Origin: Anaerolineae bacterium
GTDB lineage: Bacteria > Chloroflexota > Anaerolineae > Anaerolineales > Villigracilaceae
Direction: 5' to 3'
DNA: 7,235 nt
Assembly: GCA_003141915.1 (NCBI GenBank)
Contig: PLNY01000236.1
Location: forward strand, 1-7,235
The translations under genes were made by a program, and so were the position numbers. Every line of letters starts with the position of its first letter. Position 1 is the first letter of the stretch. Positions 6,331 through 7,235 of the stretch are shown here, one piece after another. The notes under the pieces were generated by a model. That model was given only the letters and a program-made list of their open reading frames with translations. It made no database searches and was not told where the DNA came from.

Positions 6331-7235
6331 ATGACTCAGCCAGTTCCCCAGAAACAGTTTTCTGCATCGGATCTCATAAAACTCAAAAATTATCTGATTG
6401 AAAAACTCGCGCGTGCCATCGAGGGCGAAGGAATCTCTTACGAGCAGCGACGCGAGTTCATTCAACAGCGAATGGGAAGCTTATACGAACAGGCGCATCT
6501 CGCTTTGCCTGAAGATATTCGTAATGGAATATTACAGGATGTTTTGAATGAGATGCTTGGCTATGGGCCAATTCAGCCTTTGCTGGATGATCCTGAAGTC
6601 AGCGAAGTGATGGTCAACGGAGCCAAGAAGATTTATGTGGAGAAGCATGGACAACTCATCCGGACTGAAGTGGCCTTTGATGACGATGCGCACGTGCTTC
6701 GGATCATTGAACGCATTATTTCACCGCTTGGCCGCCATGTGGATGCCGATCATCCGACCGTGGATGGACGATTGCCCGACGGCTCTCGCGTTAATGCGGT
6801 TATCCCGCTTGTGGCAATTGATGGGCCATCCATTACCATCCGAAAGTTTCGTAAGGATAAACTCTCCATTGATAAATTGATCGAACACGATTCCCTCACA
6901 CAAGGCATGGCTGATTTTTTAAAAGCTTGTGTGTTGGCGCGCTTGAACATTGTCATCTCCGGCGGAACAGGTTCGGGAAAGACGACACTGCTTAACGCCC
7001 TCTCCGGCTTTATTCCGGAAAACGAACGAATTCTTACAATTGAGGACGCGGCTGAATTACAGCTCCAGCAGGACCATGTTCTTCGCCTCGAGACCAAGCC
7101 CGCCAATTTGGCGGGAGAAAATGCCGTGACCATTCGTGAGCTGGTTCGTAATGCGCTTCGTATGAGACCAGACCGTATTATAGTTGGCGAATGCCGCGGC
7201 GGCGAAGCGCTCGATATGCTTCAGGCCATGAATAC
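6331..7235 (+). CDS. cpaF: CpaF/TadA-type secretion ATPase of the Tad pilus, N-terminal 301 residues (3' end outside window)
   Basis: The frame is open from ATG 6331 to the window end: 301 complete codons plus two bases. Order of features: a charged helical N-terminus (1-70); the conserved LNEMLGYGPIQPLLDD block (72-87) and VSEVMVNG (90-97) of the N-terminal domain; GRLPDGSRVNAVIP (146-159); SITIRKF (167-173); Walker A GGTGSGKTT (211-219, Lys217); Asp box TIEDAAEL (236-243); and Walker B RIIVGECRGGEALDML (282-297, Glu287). The pattern is that of the CpaF/TadA branch of type II/IV secretion ATPases, which form hexamers at the inner membrane and drive Flp pilus assembly. Relatives are about 420-480 residues, so the His box and C-terminal part are missing. 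ATG 6331 is the first start after the in-frame TAA at 6322, six bases beyond the preceding stop; no strong Shine-Dalgarno is visible, so coupling with the small gene is likely. Unlike PilB/GspE ATPases, its N-terminus shows no MshEN motif. Confidence 0.93.
   Translation, partial: MTQPVPQKQFSASDLIKLKNYLIEKLARAIEGEGISYEQRREFIQQRMGSLYEQAHLALPEDIRNGILQDVLNEMLGYGPIQPLLDDPEVSEVMVNGAKKIYVEKHGQLIRTEVAFDDDAHVLRIIERIISPLGRHVDADHPTVDGRLPDGSRVNAVIPLVAIDGPSITIRKFRKDKLSIDKLIEHDSLTQGMADFLKACVLARLNIVISGGTGSGKTTLLNALSGFIPENERILTIEDAAELQLQQDHVLRLETKPANLAGENAVTIRELVRNALRMRPDRIIVGECRGGEALDMLQAMN

Noticed and set aside
6750..7133. 127-codon open frame on the minus strand
   Set aside because: Antisense to the highly conserved ATPase core of cpaF, which accounts for the open frame.

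Overview
The window is a single co-oriented block of eight genes, all on the + strand, with almost no non-coding DNA: the largest gap is 25 bases and two neighbours overlap. Moderate GC content, the mix of strong Shine-Dalgarno sites with TTG/GTG starts, and a Tad-pilus cluster preceded by soluble histidine kinases and a receiver-TadZ fusion suggest an environmental bacterium, perhaps Chloroflexota (Anaerolineae-like). That placement is inference from gene style only, since no rRNA or marker gene is present.

Layout. 1-318 is the 3' end of parB (chromosome partition). It overlaps by ATGA a full-length YtcJ-type amidohydrolase (315-1886). A signalling block follows: a soluble histidine kinase whose N-terminus looks like a c-di-GMP-binding MshEN domain (1899-2927), a GAF-domain histidine kinase (2929-4128, TTG start) and an OmpR-type response regulator (4154-4849). 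The last block is the beginning of a Tad/Flp pilus locus: a receiver-ParA/MinD-like ATPase of the CpaE/TadZ type (4865-6016), a 96-residue protein of unknown function (6034-6324), and the CpaF/TadA secretion ATPase, cut by the window end (6331-7235).

How they may work together. Tad pili are built by CpaF, the motor ATPase, and positioned by CpaE/TadZ. Two cytoplasmic kinases, one DNA-binding regulator and one receiver fused to TadZ sit directly before CpaF. A plausible reading is that kinase output controls both transcription, through the OmpR-type regulator, and pilus placement or assembly, through the receiver on CpaE. The MshEN-like domain on the first kinase would add c-di-GMP as an input. 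This wiring is inferred from gene order and domains; no interaction can be read from the sequence.

I saw no tRNA, rRNA, CRISPR array, insertion sequence, convincing factor-independent terminator or clear sigma-70 promoter. The lack of terminators and the tight spacing fit one long transcript or a few overlapping ones. There is no gene-free stretch over 300 bases.
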